A stretch of 64,000 bases of DNA from assembly GCF_013359725.1 (NCBI RefSeq), contig NZ_JABFMW010000002.1:62001-126000 (forward strand). Reading direction: 5' to 3'. The position numbers and the translations under genes were made by a program. The stretch comes from Pseudarthrobacter sp. C4D7 (lineage in GTDB: Bacteria; Actinomycetota; Actinomycetes; Actinomycetales; Micrococcaceae). Numbering within the stretch: the stretch's first letter is position 1; every line of letters starts with the position of its first letter. Below are positions 35,298 through 47,895 of the stretch, one piece after another. Under the pieces are notes generated by a model. That model searched no databases. It worked only from the letters and a program-made list of their open reading frames with translations, and was not told where the DNA came from.

Positions 35298-35926
35298 GAC
35301 AGTGCCGCCGGTGAGGCAGCGGGCTTCAGGGCGTCCAAGGCCTCATCGAGAGCCGCCATCTCCCGGTACTCGGCACTGCCCGCCGGCCTGTTTCCGTAGC
35401 GTATGCCGTCAAAGGAGGCCGCGGCCCGGGACAGGCGCCGGGACTCGCCGGGAAACGGCACGGACAATGCCTGTGCGGCCTCGTCAGCCGTACGGCCTGG
35501 CTGCGGCTCGAGGATGGTCCGGTCTTCGGCGCTGCGGACCACCGCACGGAAGCGGTCGACGACGGCGTCCCCCCAGCGTCCATCCGCGGCGGCGGCTTCC
35601 GCGCGTGCCCGGTAGTCCTGTGCGGCCAGTGCGGTTTCCCTTTCGAAAAGGTCAGCGGACTGCCTGGCCCGCGCGTTCAGCCGGGGGCGGGCGAGGAGGA
35701 CGGCGGCCGCGATGATGGCGGCGATGACGAGGGCGATGACGGGGCTGGGCACCGGAGCGGCATCCCCGGGGGAGCCGCCAAAGGACAGCAGCCAGTCAAG
35801 GAAGTTTTGCCACACAGTGTCCAGCCAGGAAGGCGCGGCATCCCGGTATTCGGGTTTGGCCAGCTCCTCCGCCGCCCACCGCCGCGCTTCGTCGGCTCCG
35901 GGCAGCAGCGGCGGCTCAGCTGCCAT
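35294..35926 (-). CDS. DUF4129 domain-containing membrane protein
   Basis: Protein of 210 residues from the ATG at 35926 (MAAEPPLLPGADEARRWAAE); the longer open frame reads into the upstream gene and is rejected. One membrane segment lies at about 60-82 (PSPVIALVIAAIIAAAVLLA), with short segments outside and a cytoplasmic DUF4129 domain rich in Ala and Arg (ADGRWGDAVVDRFRAVVRSA, then SVPFPGESRRLSRAAASFDG). DUF4129 is often found in or beside transglutaminase-like proteins in MoxR loci. It overlaps the upstream gene by 11 bases and the downstream one by four. Confidence 0.87.
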   Translation of the reverse strand: MAAEPPLLPGADEARRWAAEELAKPEYRDAAPSWLDTVWQNFLDWLLSFGGSPGDAAPVPSPVIALVIAAIIAAAVLLARPRLNARARQSADLFERETALAAQDYRARAEAAAADGRWGDAVVDRFRAVVRSAEDRTILEPQPGRTADEAAQALSVPFPGESRRLSRAAASFDGIRYGNRPAGSAEYREMAALDEALDALKPAASPAALS

Positions 35927-37307
35927 GCGGCCATGCCCCCGGCGCCGTCCCGTACCCGGAGCCGGCGATGCTTCCGGCTGCGGATGTCCGGCCCGGAACG
36001 CCGTCCGGATCCGACCCCGACTCCAACTCGCGCAGCAGCACGATGTCAAGGCCGTCCTTGCGCATCCGCAGGTCCATGTAGAGCAGTGCCATGACGGAGG
36101 TTTGGAAGGCGTAACCCACCGCACCCACCAGGGCGCCCAGTACTGCAGTGAGGACGCCTACGACCGCAGTGACAGTGGCATCCTGCCCGCTGCCGCCGTG
36201 CGGCGACACGACCCCCGACAGGATGGTGGGCAGGAGGCTTGCAGGGATCAGGACCACCTGGGTGATGACCGCGACCAGGATTCCCACCACCAGGGTGATG
36301 CCCAGGATGCGCCACCAGTTTGCCCGGGTGAGGACCCAGGAGCGGCGAAGCCCGGCGAATGCGCCCAGCTCTTCGATCACGACGGCGGCAGGTGCCACCA
36401 TGAGCTTGATCGCCACCCAGAGGAACAGGACGGCAAAGCCCATCATCAGGGGGAAGGCCAGCAGCGCAGCCGCCCCCCGGACGTTGGAAAACAGGAGCAC
36501 GATAAGGGCGAAGAAAATCAGTATTGCCACAGCTGCCGCACCCACCAGCACCGCCGCCAGCCTGGCCAGCGCCCCGAGCCGCGGCCGCACCAGCGAGAGC
36601 ATGCGCCGAAATCCGGTGGGACGGTTGAGGACGGCCCGGGCAACAGGGACCACCATGGCCCCCTGGAGAACCACGGACATGAAGACGGACAGGATCGACA
36701 GGATGGTAAACGAGACCATCAGTCCGATCCCGAGGGACGCGATGTCGGTGCTGCTGGCCGTCGTTGCCCAGGATTCAATTGACCTGGACGAGGTCGCAGC
36801 CACGCCGGTGATGACGGCTGCGAGGACGGCAGACAGTGACTGTGCAAGGAGGCCGCCGCCCAGCATTGCCTTGGCGTTGCGCCTGATGCTTTGGAACGAA
36901 CCGTCGAGGACCTCCCCGAACATCAGCGGACGCAAGGGTATGATCCCCGGCTTGGGCGGGGCGGCATAGCGGGGCTGTCCGTAGGGCGGCGCGGCATACG
37001 GCATTCCGGGGTATGGCGCACCGGTATACGGCTGGCCAGAATAGGGGTGGGGGTACTGGCCGGGCTGTTGCCACTGCAGCGGCGGTTGCTGTTGCCAGGC
37101 AGGCTGCTCCGCCCACCCAGGTGCCTGCTGAGGCTGTCCCGGCCCCCACTGGCGGCCGGCGGGCGGCGCCCACGGCTGGCCCGCTGGTTGCTCCCACGCA
37201 GGTGGCACGTGGCTGCGTGCGCCGGCAGCGGCTGTCCCGCCGTCGTCGTGCCGGTCGCCCGGCCACGCCGGCGTCGGCTCTCCCTGCTCAGGCTCTTGTG
37301 GTGACAC
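35916..37307 (-). CDS. multipass membrane protein with glycerophosphodiester phosphodiesterase-type membrane domain
   Basis: Protein of 463 residues with a GTG start at 37307 and a strong GGAGG six bases upstream. The first 115 residues are a disordered Pro/Gln/Gly/Tyr-rich cytoplasmic head (for example AWQQQPPLQWQQPGQYPHPY). From IIPLRPLMFGEVLDGSFQSI (about 121-140) there follow six or so membrane helices as in the membrane domain found beside GDPD enzymes; no catalytic GDPD domain is present. It is the first gene of the MoxR/DUF58 operon and is divergent from mtrA with 176 bp between starts. Confidence 0.83.
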   Translation of the reverse strand: MSPQEPEQGEPTPAWPGDRHDDGGTAAAGARSHVPPAWEQPAGQPWAPPAGRQWGPGQPQQAPGWAEQPAWQQQPPLQWQQPGQYPHPYSGQPYTGAPYPGMPYAAPPYGQPRYAAPPKPGIIPLRPLMFGEVLDGSFQSIRRNAKAMLGGGLLAQSLSAVLAAVITGVAATSSRSIESWATTASSTDIASLGIGLMVSFTILSILSVFMSVVLQGAMVVPVARAVLNRPTGFRRMLSLVRPRLGALARLAAVLVGAAAVAILIFFALIVLLFSNVRGAAALLAFPLMMGFAVLFLWVAIKLMVAPAAVVIEELGAFAGLRRSWVLTRANWWRILGITLVVGILVAVITQVVLIPASLLPTILSGVVSPHGGSGQDATVTAVVGVLTAVLGALVGAVGYAFQTSVMALLYMDLRMRKDGLDIVLLRELESGSDPDGVPGRTSAAGSIAGSGYGTAPGAWPHGS

Positions 37308-37483
37308 TGATTTCCTCCCCCATATCAGTCCGCCGGCTTTGCGGACCGCCCGTCAAAGGCGGGCACCGGCCAAGCAGGGCATGCCCCCAAGACTATAGTT
37401 CCGGCGTCGGACGGCCTAGTGTCCCGCCATGCCGGGAGGCCGCTCAACAGGACAAACCCATCCCGATAAGGGAATATATAGCT

Positions 37484-38158
37484 ATGAAGGCACGCATTCT
37501 GGTGGTAGATGATGATGAAGCGCTGGCCGAGATGATTGGAATTGTCCTCCGTAATGACGGCTTCGAGCCGGTCTTCTGCGCTGACGGCGCCCAGGCCCTC
37601 GACGTTTTCCGGTCGTCACGGCCGGACCTTGTCCTGCTCGACCTCATGCTTCCCGGCATGGACGGCATTGAGGTCTGCCGGCTGATCCGCGGCGAATCTG
37701 ATGTCCCGATCGTCATGCTGACCGCCAAATCCGATACCTCAGACGTGGTCCGTGGGCTGGAATCCGGTGCCGATGACTACGTGCCGAAGCCGTTCAAGCC
37801 TGCCGAACTGGTGGCACGCGTGCGTGCGCGCCTCCGACCCGGAGACCAGAAGGCCCCCGAAACCCTGAAAATCGCCGACATCACCATCGACGTCGCCGGA
37901 CACACCGTCAGCAGGGGCAGCGAGCGGATTTCCCTGACGCCGCTGGAATTCGACCTCCTGGTGGCACTGGCGCGCAAGCCGTGGCAGGTTTTCACCCGGG
38001 AACTGCTGTTGGAGCAGGTCTGGGGCTACCGCCATGCCGCTGACACCCGCCTGGTCAACGTCCATGTCCAGCGCCTGCGGTCCAAAATCGAACAGGACCC
38101 GGAAGCTCCGGAAGTTGTATTGACGGTGCGTGGTGTCGGCTACAAAGCAGGGGTCTGA
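37484..38158 (+). CDS. mtrA: two-component response regulator MtrA
   Basis: OmpR-type regulator of 224 residues from the ATG at 37484 (MKARILVVDDDEALAEMIG); the frame is open far upstream but only this start fits the family. The receiver domain has acidic pocket residues Asp10-Asp11, phospho-acceptor Asp53 (VLLDLMLPGMDG) and Lys102 (YVPKPFKP). The C-terminal winged helix (about 130-224) includes SLTPLEFDLLVALARKPWQV and VHVQRLRSKIE. MtrA controls cell-wall turnover, division and osmotic responses in actinobacteria. Its gene overlaps mtrB by 29 bases. A -10-like TATAGT is at 37394-37399. Confidence 0.96.
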   Translation: MKARILVVDDDEALAEMIGIVLRNDGFEPVFCADGAQALDVFRSSRPDLVLLDLMLPGMDGIEVCRLIRGESDVPIVMLTAKSDTSDVVRGLESGADDYVPKPFKPAELVARVRARLRPGDQKAPETLKIADITIDVAGHTVSRGSERISLTPLEFDLLVALARKPWQVFTRELLLEQVWGYRHAADTRLVNVHVQRLRSKIEQDPEAPEVVLTVRGVGYKAGV

Positions 38159-40091
38159 CTCCGCCGCGCAGGACGGGGAACCGGACCGGCGCGAAGTTCC
38201 GCACTCCGCGGACCAGGGCCTGAACCAGGCGGTCGCCGCGCAGGACACCACGTCTCAGGCCGGTGGGGAGCCCGTCGCTCCAGGCCCTGGCGGGACCGGA
38301 AACCCCGGACTCCGGCATGTGGCCTTCCGCGCACGGATCTGGCAGCGCCGCGCCTTGATCGTGGCGCTCCGCGTGGCGCGGCTGGTGCTGACCGGAGTCC
38401 GCCGCTTCCTTCCAGGGCTGCGGTACCTTGGCCGGTCCCTGCAGCAGCGCTGGCGCCGGTCCCTGCAGTTCCGGACCGTTCTGACCACCCTGATGCTGGC
38501 CGTGACCTCCTTCGCCGTGGTCGGCGCCTACCTGTCCAACCAGATCGCCAACAACCTGTTCCAGGAGCGGCTGACCCAGGCGGAGTCCGAGACACGCTAC
38601 AACGTCAAACAGGTGCAGGAAACGTTCGACGGCGCCCAGGTCACCGACCAGTCCAGCGTCATCACCTTGGTCTCTGACACCCTCAGCGCGGTGGAGGGGC
38701 GCGGCTCCGTCATCCAACGGCGTTACGTGTTCGAGGCAATGCCCAACCAGACCAAGCCGCGAAACCGCTGGGTGGAGTCCCGGGCCTCGGACCAGCTGAC
38801 CGTCAGCGTCATTCCGCCCGACCTGCGCAAAGCGGTCCAGGAATCCGGGAAAGACCAATACTGGGCATCCACGGTTATTCCCGTGGGGACCGAGGACCGG
38901 CCCGGCATTGCCGTGGGCAACAAGGTGACCTTCAACGGCACCGTCTACGAGCTCTACCTGATCTACGACCTCAACACAGCGCAGCAAACGCTCAACGAGA
39001 TCCAAAGTGTGCTGTGGGCCGGCGGTGCGGTCCTCGTGCTGCTGATCGGCGCTGTTGCCTGGTACGTCACCCGCAACGTGGTGAGCCCGGTGAGCCACGC
39101 CGCCATGGTGTCCGAAAAACTTGCGGCTGGCCAACTGCAGGAACGCATGGTGGTCAAGGGCGAGGACGAAGTGGCCCGCCTGGGTGCCTCCTTCAACCAC
39201 ATGGCAGCCAGCCTGCAGGAGCAGATCACCCAGCTGGCCACGCTGTCGCAGATGCAGCAGCGCTTCGTGTCCGACGTTTCGCACGAACTGAGGACGCCGT
39301 TGACCACTGTCCGGATGGCCGCGGAAGTCCTCTACGATGCCCGGGACGATTTCGACCCCATCAACAAGCGGTCCGCGGAACTGCTCTACAACCAGGTGGA
39401 GCGCTTCCAGTCCCTGCTCTCCGACCTGCTGGAAATCAGCAGGTTCGATGCCGGCGTGGCAGTCCTGGATGCCGAACCGGAGGACCTCCTCCAGGTCATC
39501 GCCCACGTCATTGAAGGCGCAGCGCCTGTCGCGGCTGAATACGGCTCCGAGATCCTCTATACGGCCCCCAGCGACGCCGTGATTGTTGAAATGGACGCCC
39601 GGCGCATCGACAGGATCCTGCGGAACCTGATCCTGAACGCCGTGGAGCATGGTGAGGGCAAACCGGTGACAGTCACGGTCGTGGCAAACGATACGGCAGT
39701 GGGTGTTTCGGTCAGGGACCACGGGATCGGGATGGACCAGTCGCAGGCGGCCCGCGTCTTCGACAGGTTCTGGCGCGCTGATCCTGCCCGTGCCCGCACG
39801 ACGGGAGGCAGCGGTCTGGGACTTTCCATCGCCATGGAGGACACCAAATTGCACCACGGCTGGCTGCAGGCATGGGGCCGAAAGGGCGACGGAGCCAACT
39901 TCCGCCTGACCCTTCCCTTGCGGCAGGACGGCGAGATATCGGAGTCGCCCGTACAGCTGGAACCGACAGACGCCACCATGCCGGGAGCGCCAGGAAGTAT
40001 CCCCGCGGAACAGGACTACAAGAACATGCTGCTGCTGCAGGCCGGGGCAGCCGGATCCGCTCCGGTGCGGCCGCCCGAGGAGGCACCATGA
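38130..40091 (+). CDS. mtrB: sensor histidine kinase MtrB
   Basis: Membrane kinase of 653 residues; the GTG start at 38130 lies inside mtrA, a 29-base overlap. A long basic cytoplasmic head (1-110) leads to membrane helix 1 (about 117-137), an extracellular sensor (138-293) and helix 2 (296-315). A HAMP domain (about 315-370) and the phospho-acceptor His385 in [17 protein letters not shown] follow. The ATPase domain shows N box [11 protein letters not shown], then VRDHGIGM and [10 protein letters not shown]. The Pro/Ala-rich tail (about 600-653) is outside the conserved core. It phosphorylates MtrA. The stop overlaps the lpqB start. Confidence 0.96.
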   Translation: MVSATKQGSDSAAQDGEPDRREVPHSADQGLNQAVAAQDTTSQAGGEPVAPGPGGTGNPGLRHVAFRARIWQRRALIVALRVARLVLTGVRRFLPGLRYLGRSLQQRWRRSLQFRTVLTTLMLAVTSFAVVGAYLSNQIANNLFQERLTQAESETRYNVKQVQETFDGAQVTDQSSVITLVSDTLSAVEGRGSVIQRRYVFEAMPNQTKPRNRWVESRASDQLTVSVIPPDLRKAVQESGKDQYWASTVIPVGTEDRPGIAVGNKVTFNGTVYELYLIYDLNTAQQTLNEIQSVLWAGGAVLVLLIGAVAWYVTRNVVSPVSHAAMVSEKLAAGQLQERMVVKGEDEVARLGASFNHMAASLQEQITQLATLSQMQQRFVSDVSHELRTPLTTVRMAAEVLYDARDDFDPINKRSAELLYNQVERFQSLLSDLLEISRFDAGVAVLDAEPEDLLQVIAHVIEGAAPVAAEYGSEILYTAPSDAVIVEMDARRIDRILRNLILNAVEHGEGKPVTVTVVANDTAVGVSVRDHGIGMDQSQAARVFDRFWRADPARARTTGGSGLGLSIAMEDTKLHHGWLQAWGRKGDGANFRLTLPLRQDGEISESPVQLEPTDATMPGAPGSIPAEQDYKNMLLLQAGAAGSAPVRPPEEAP

Positions 40092-41803
40092 GGGCATCGA
40101 TGCGCCAGGCCAGGTACACGGCTGCGCTCCTTGCGCTGCTCATTGTCTTCCTGTCCGGATGCGCGCGGATCCCCACGTCCGGCCCTGTTGGGAAAAGCAG
40201 TGAAAGCAGCGCCGGCAACGTCAACGCACCCGTCTTCCTGCCGGCTGCACCGCAGCCCGGCGCCTCACCCGAAACAATCATCGACTACTTCTACCGGGCA
40301 GGCAGCGGCTACGAGGATGACTACGCCGTGGCCCGCCAGTACCTCACCCAGGCCTCGGCAGTGTCCTGGAAGCCGGACAAACGGGCGCTGGTCTATCGGG
40401 AGGCCCGCGTTGTCCCCACGGCAACGGAGAACGTCTTCAACTACGAGTTGGACGTCTCCTACACCGTGGATGCTGATGGCATCGCCACCCAGTCCCCGCC
40501 CGGAACGGTGGAGCGCATCCCGGTGACGGTGACCCAGGTGGACGGGGAATGGCGGATCTCCGCGATTCCGGACGGAACCGCCATCGCGGAGGAAACCTTC
40601 AAGGTGATCTACGGCGCCTACCCCATCTATTTCTACGACCCCACTTTCACCTACGCCATCCCCGATGTGCGCTGGTTCCTGAAGAACAAGACCGTCAAAG
40701 CGATGACCAGCGCCCTGCTGGCCGGTCCGGCCCCGTACCTCCGCGGCGCCGTCGCAAGCGCCTTTCCGTCGGGGATCAAGCTTGCCCGTGAGTCCGTCCC
40801 GGTGGTCTCCGGGGCCGCCCAGGTGGATCTGACAGCGAAAGAGTTGACGGAAACCTCCGCGGAGGACCGGCTGCGCATGCAGATGCAGCTGACGTTGACG
40901 TTCCGCAGCCAGCCGGACGTGGTCAACGTGGAACTGCGCGCCAACCAGGACCTGGTCCGGGTGGAGGACAACGGGTCCGTCCTTCCTCCCGTGCTCGACA
41001 AGACCGTTCCCTCGCGCCAGATCGCCGTCAGCGGCAACGAACTGGTGCGCTACGAGAACAACCGCATCTCGCCCCTGCCCGACATGCAGCCGGTCTCGGC
41101 CCTGAACCCGCGCTATCCCGCGGAATCGCCGGTGTCCCAGGCTGCAGCCTTCCTCAACGACGGCCGCACCACCCTGTACAGCATCAGTCCGGGCCAGCCT
41201 GCCCGCGCCCTGACCACCCGCAGCACCCTCAGCCGGCCATCTTTCAGCATCAATGACTGGCTGTGGACGGCCGGGCCAGGTGCCACGGGTGCCACCGAAG
41301 TCGTGGCCTTCCATCCCACCGGGGTAGCCGAGGGTGCCCCAGTACCATCCGTCACCCTGGCGCCGTCATGGCTTGCCGGCCGGACCGTGAAGGAACTCCG
41401 CATTTCCCGCGACGGCGTGCGTGCCCTGGTCATTTCGGAACAAAACGGGAAATCCAAGGTGCAGGTCACTGGCGTGATCCGGGCCGCCGACGGAACACCG
41501 CGGGAATTGACCCCGCCCATCACCCTGGTCTCGTCCACGGATCCCGATCAGGGTGTGTGGGTGAACGGGACCACGGTGGCCGTCATGAAGGAGGCAGCCG
41601 GTGCCAACGTCACTCCTGAGCTGCTGTCCCTCACCTCCGGACAGCCGCAGCAGCTTGCCCCCTGGCCCGGCCTGGTTGCCATCAGCGCTGGTAACGGTGC
41701 AGATGACATCTATGTCCAGTCCGGAGAGGGAATCTTCCAGCGCCTGGGCAACGGGTGGTCGCCCCAGATCAAGGGTCCCATCGATCCTGCTTTCCCCGGC
41801 TGA
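40088..41803 (+). CDS. lpqB: lipoprotein LpqB
   Basis: Lipoprotein of 571 residues, the third gene of the conserved mtrA-mtrB-lpqB operon; the ATG at 40088 overlaps the mtrB stop (ATGA). The signal peptide ([20 protein letters not shown]) ends in the lipobox LSGCAR, so Cys25 is lipidated. An N-terminal domain (about 50-180) precedes a GerMN domain (about 190-300, with [20 protein letters not shown] and [20 protein letters not shown]) and a C-terminal beta-propeller-like region (about 340-571). In mycobacteria LpqB interacts with the extracellular part of MtrB and modulates its signalling. Confidence 0.95.
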   Translation: MRASMRQARYTAALLALLIVFLSGCARIPTSGPVGKSSESSAGNVNAPVFLPAAPQPGASPETIIDYFYRAGSGYEDDYAVARQYLTQASAVSWKPDKRALVYREARVVPTATENVFNYELDVSYTVDADGIATQSPPGTVERIPVTVTQVDGEWRISAIPDGTAIAEETFKVIYGAYPIYFYDPTFTYAIPDVRWFLKNKTVKAMTSALLAGPAPYLRGAVASAFPSGIKLARESVPVVSGAAQVDLTAKELTETSAEDRLRMQMQLTLTFRSQPDVVNVELRANQDLVRVEDNGSVLPPVLDKTVPSRQIAVSGNELVRYENNRISPLPDMQPVSALNPRYPAESPVSQAAAFLNDGRTTLYSISPGQPARALTTRSTLSRPSFSINDWLWTAGPGATGATEVVAFHPTGVAEGAPVPSVTLAPSWLAGRTVKELRISRDGVRALVISEQNGKSKVQVTGVIRAADGTPRELTPPITLVSSTDPDQGVWVNGTTVAVMKEAAGANVTPELLSLTSGQPQQLAPWPGLVAISAGNGADDIYVQSGEGIFQRLGNGWSPQIKGPIDPAFPG

Positions 41804-41872
41804 CCCTGCTGCTTGTCCACATAGCGGTGGCGGGGCTCCCGCCTGCCCGGACACCTGGCGCATCGTAGGGGA

Positions 41873-42826
41873 ATGGACGGCCTGACCAACGGGACAAAAC
41901 ATCCCCGCCGCCGGGGGAGCCGGGCGATCGACCCTGATCTGCAACCGCAGCCCCGTACCGCACTGCACAGAAGCGACCACGCAAGAGTGTCCGTTCGCCT
42001 CGCTGATTGGCTGTCCACTGTTGGGACAGATCTCCTCTCCCTGGCAGTGCCTGTGGACTGCGTCTGCTGCGGGGCGGAGGACCGGACCCTCTGCCCTTCC
42101 TGCGGAAGCAGGATCCGCCAACTGACCAGGCATCCTTTCCGTGCGGAAGGCGGAGCGCCGGCGCTGGTGGCTGTCGACGGGACCACGCTCCTGCCGGTGG
42201 TGGCAGCGGGGGTGTACCGGGACGAACTGGCCCAGGCCCTGCTGGCGTTCAAAAGACAGGGCCAGCACCAGCTTGCGGGAAGCCTGGGCCGGGTGCTGGC
42301 CGGGGCAGTGCGGTCCGCTGCCCCTCGCGGCAACGGCATCCTGCTGGTTCCGGTGCCTACCGGGACGGCGGCATACGTCAACCGGGGGTTCAGCCCGGTC
42401 CACCTGCTCCTGAAGGAGGCGGCCAGGCAACTGCCGGGACTCGACGTTGCCGATGTCCTGGGGAAGAAGTCCGCTTCGCGGCTGGAGTGGTCAAGGGCGC
42501 TGGGTTTGGGACATGGGCCGGGCGGCCAGAAAGGTTTGGGCAGGGGAGCCCGTTCGCGCCGTGTCAGGGGGTCCATGCGGGTCAAATCCGGTGCCCGCGC
42601 CAGGGTTGCAGGGAAGCCCTGCATCATCGTCGACGACGTCCTTACAACCGGCGCTACCCTCGGTGAAGCAGCCCGTACTTTGCATGCGGCCGGCGCACGG
42701 GTGAGGGGCGCCGTCGTGCTCGCAGCGACACGCCCGCCCGATGCGGCAGCCGTAGCGACTCCTGCCCCCGGACCGTGCGGGACAGGCCATGACTTAGAAA
42801 AAAATAAACCGGGAAAGGATGAATAA
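41873..42826 (+). CDS. ComF family phosphoribosyltransferase-like protein
   Basis: Protein of 317 residues. A zinc-finger-like segment CVCCGAEDRTLCPSCGS (about 63-79) is followed by a type I phosphoribosyltransferase domain with the PRPP-binding motif CIIVDDVLTTGATLGEA (about 249-265). ComF proteins help natural DNA uptake in competent bacteria, but in actinobacteria (Rv3242c) their role is unclear. The gene is 69 bp after lpqB, as in M. tuberculosis. The start is uncertain: the ATG at 41873 has AGGGGA directly against it, and a GTG at 41990 would remove a poorly conserved 39-residue head. The Lys-rich C-terminal tail may be disordered. Confidence 0.85.
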   Translation: MDGLTNGTKHPRRRGSRAIDPDLQPQPRTALHRSDHARVSVRLADWLSTVGTDLLSLAVPVDCVCCGAEDRTLCPSCGSRIRQLTRHPFRAEGGAPALVAVDGTTLLPVVAAGVYRDELAQALLAFKRQGQHQLAGSLGRVLAGAVRSAAPRGNGILLVPVPTGTAAYVNRGFSPVHLLLKEAARQLPGLDVADVLGKKSASRLEWSRALGLGHGPGGQKGLGRGARSRRVRGSMRVKSGARARVAGKPCIIVDDVLTTGATLGEAARTLHAAGARVRGAVVLAATRPPDAAAVATPAPGPCGTGHDLEKNKPGKDE

Positions 42827-42855
42827 CAGGTGGCTATGAACTAACGTCGGTGGTG

Positions 42856-42917
42856 GGTACCAAGAACAGAATGTACCTTTCGATGGCGGCTCGGAGAGGG
42901 GCTCGACTGTCAGACAG
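42856..42917. promoter_or_regulatory. two small dyads in the hpf leader
   Basis: GGTAC (42856-42860) and GTACC (42873-42877) face each other over 12 bases. CTGTC-A-GACAG (42907-42917) is a perfect 5-bp dyad. Both lie in the 144-bp gap before hpf and may be operator or leader RNA structure. Confidence 0.25.
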
Positions 42918-42970
42918 CCCGGCCCAGGGAAGCGCCGCCGTCGTGTCACCGAAGTCATTTGGAGGGCACC

Positions 42971-43696
42971 ATGGAGTTTATGATCAGCGGACGAAATCTG
43001 ACGGTTTCAGACCGGTTCCGCGAATACGCCGGGGAAAAGATCGCAAAGATCGAATCACTCGGCGACAAGATCCAGCGGGTCGATACGAAGGTCTCCAAGG
43101 AGACCAACGCCCGGCAAACCGGGGACCAGTTAACCGTCGAAGTGACGGTCCTGGGACGGGGACCCGTAATCCGTGCCGAAGCGAGTGCCGCAGACAAATT
43201 TGCCGCCTTTGACCTCGCCTACAACAAGCTGCTTGAGCGTCTCCGCCGCGCAAAGGACCGCAAAAAGGTCCACCACGGCCGCCACACACCCAAGGCCGTC
43301 CGTGAAGCCACCGCTTCCCTTGAACCTGCCAGCGCACACGAACCGCTCTACGTTGAGGCCAACCGCTGGACCGAAACAGCGCAGGCACCCGAAGAAAAGT
43401 CCCCCTACGACGTGGAGAACGACATCCCGGCGGGGAACTCTCCGGTTCTGATCCGGCGCAAGGTCTTTCCCGCTGCGTCCATGACGCTCGATGATGCCGT
43501 CGACAACATGGAGCTCGTAGGCCACGATTTCTACCTCTTCGTGGACAAAGCCACCAACACGCCGTCCGTTGTCTACCGCCGCCGCGGCTGGACTTACGGC
43601 GTCATCACCCTGGACCACGAATGCGAGCCAGGCGACACGGTCGTGGAGGAAAAGGTCATTGCCTACCGTTCGGACGATGCCCCCGCCAACGCCTAG
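42971..43696 (+). CDS. hpf: ribosome hibernation-promoting factor, long form
   Basis: Long HPF of 241 residues from the ATG at 42971 (MEFMISGRNLTVSDRFREYA), with GGAGGG ending four bases before. The N-terminal S30AE domain (1-105) binds the 30S decoding region, ending near LLERLRRAKDRKKVHHGR. A linker joins the C-terminal domain (about 180-241: VIRRKVFPA-type start, AVDNMELVGHDFYLFVDKAT and VYRRRGWTYGVITLD), which dimerises to make 100S ribosomes. Expression in stationary phase or stress is expected. The place between comF and secA matches Rv3241c. Confidence 0.94.
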   Translation: MEFMISGRNLTVSDRFREYAGEKIAKIESLGDKIQRVDTKVSKETNARQTGDQLTVEVTVLGRGPVIRAEASAADKFAAFDLAYNKLLERLRRAKDRKKVHHGRHTPKAVREATASLEPASAHEPLYVEANRWTETAQAPEEKSPYDVENDIPAGNSPVLIRRKVFPAASMTLDDAVDNMELVGHDFYLFVDKATNTPSVVYRRRGWTYGVITLDHECEPGDTVVEEKVIAYRSDDAPANA

Positions 43697-43726
43697 GCGT
43701 GGCAACAGCCACCAGGGAGGACCTCA

Positions 43727-44938
43727 TTGCCGTCGACGCTGAGCCTCGACCAGGCACGGCGAATCGCACTGGCAGCCCAGGGACTCCATAAAGGACGGCC
43801 CACCGGCCCCGTGACAGCACGGACGGTGGGCCGTACCTTTGCCCGACTGCAGCTTGTCCAGATCGATTCCGTGAACGTCCTGGTCCGCAGCCATTTCCTG
43901 CCGTTCTACTCGCGGCTGGGCAACTACGACCGGGATATCCTGCAGCGCATGTCGGCCAAGCATCCGCGGCGGATGCTTGAGTACTGGGCCCACGAAGCGA
44001 GCTACATCCGGCCGGAGCATTACCAGGACCTCCTTCTCTGGCAGAAACGGGCCTGGGTGGGCGCTTCCCGCATGGACCCGGCACTCCGTGACGAGGTTGC
44101 GGCCAGGATCCTGGGGACCCTCGCCAGTTCCGGACCCCTGACGGCCTCGGAACTGACCACACTGCTGGGGCATGTCGAGGAAAGGCGCGTGGAGAACTGG
44201 GGCTGGAACTGGAATGCCGTCAAAAGGGTCCTTGAACATCTCTTCGAGGAAGGGCTGGTGTCGGCGGCTGCCAGGACGGGGCAGTTCGAGCGCCGGTATG
44301 CGCTGACCTCTACGGTCCTCCCCGACGCTGCTGCCGCAGCAGGGGAAAAAGATTCCGCCGCCGCACTCCAACGCCTCACGGAAGCAGCTGCCCGCGCCCA
44401 TGGGATCGGCACCATCCGCTGCTTTGCCGATTACTTCAGGACTCCGGTCAAGGCCACTGCGGTGGCGGTGGAGAACCTCGTGGATCAAGGCAAACTGCAG
44501 CCGGTCACCGTAGCGGGCTGGGAGCGGAAGACGTTCCGGCATGTGGACTCGGTCCTGCCGCGGCGTGCCACCGGCAGGGCGCTGTTGAGTCCGTTCGATT
44601 CCCTGGTCTTTGAGCGGCGGCGCCTGGCCGAACTGTTCGGTTTCCATTACCGGATTGAGATCTACACCCCGGAACCCAAACGGCGCTTCGGCTACTACGT
44701 GCTGCCTTTCCTGCTGCGTGACCGAATCGTGGCCCGTGTGGATTTGAAGGCGGACCGGGCCGGTGGGCGGCTGCTGGCGAGGGCCGCCTTCGCCGAGCCC
44801 GGCGCACCGCCGGACACCGCCGTCGAACTTGCCCGCGAGCTGCAGCTGATGGGCCAATGGCTTGGCCTCCCGGAGGTTGAAGTGGGGCAGTCCGGGGACC
44901 TCGCCGCCCGGCTGGGGCAGGAACTGGCACGCCCGTAG
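43727..44938 (+). CDS. YcaQ/AlkZ family winged-helix DNA glycosylase (interstrand crosslink repair)
   Basis: Protein of 403 residues with a TTG start at 43727 and AGGGAGGA before it. HTH_42/YcaQ motifs are visible: LQLVQIDSVNVLVRSHFLPF with the catalytic Gln-X-Asp (QID), the paired winged-helix segments (VEERRVENWGWNWNAVKRVL), LLSPFDSLVFERRRLAELFG and RFGYYVLPFLLRDRIVARVD. E. coli YcaQ and Streptomyces AlkZ unhook crosslinked or alkylated purines. Here it sits 30 bp after hpf without a biosynthetic cluster nearby, so a general DNA-repair role like YcaQ is more likely than toxin self-resistance. Confidence 0.87.
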   Translation: MPSTLSLDQARRIALAAQGLHKGRPTGPVTARTVGRTFARLQLVQIDSVNVLVRSHFLPFYSRLGNYDRDILQRMSAKHPRRMLEYWAHEASYIRPEHYQDLLLWQKRAWVGASRMDPALRDEVAARILGTLASSGPLTASELTTLLGHVEERRVENWGWNWNAVKRVLEHLFEEGLVSAAARTGQFERRYALTSTVLPDAAAAAGEKDSAAALQRLTEAAARAHGIGTIRCFADYFRTPVKATAVAVENLVDQGKLQPVTVAGWERKTFRHVDSVLPRRATGRALLSPFDSLVFERRRLAELFGFHYRIEIYTPEPKRRFGYYVLPFLLRDRIVARVDLKADRAGGRLLARAAFAEPGAPPDTAVELARELQLMGQWLGLPEVEVGQSGDLAARLGQELARP

Positions 44939-45037
44939 GGAGTATCCGCTCTCAGGGAAAAGGGGCACCGGCCGCGTGTCTCTCCCGTAGACTGAACACG
45001 CCAGAATTCGGCGGCATCAGACTGGGAGCATCTTCAC

Positions 45038-47779
<2,742 letters not shown>

Positions 47780-47813
47780 CAGTACTGCCGTCAACGTCTC
47801 ATGGCGTTGAGGG

Positions 47814-47845
47814 ACAGGGCAGGGACTGATCAGTCCCTGCCCTGT
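47814..47845. terminator. 32-bp perfect palindrome between convergent secA and Rv3235-like genes
   Basis: ACAGGGCAGGGACTGA (47814-47829) is followed directly by its exact complement (47830-47845). As RNA this gives a strong hairpin in either direction, with TTTG following on the plus strand. It lies 34 bp beyond the secA stop. Confidence 0.88.
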
Positions 47846-47895
47846 TTGCGTTCTGCGCCGCATAATGGACAGCGCTTCCTTGGGAACCCATGAAG

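Noticed and set aside
38055-40097. 680-codon open frame antisense to mtrB
   Set aside because: It is wholly inside the mtrB coding region, whose product has all kinase motifs. Long antisense frames are expected at this GC content.
43727-44938. AlkZ-type toxin self-resistance gene marking a natural-product cluster
   Set aside because: Neighbours are hpf and secA, with no biosynthetic genes within the window, so a general repair glycosylase is more likely.
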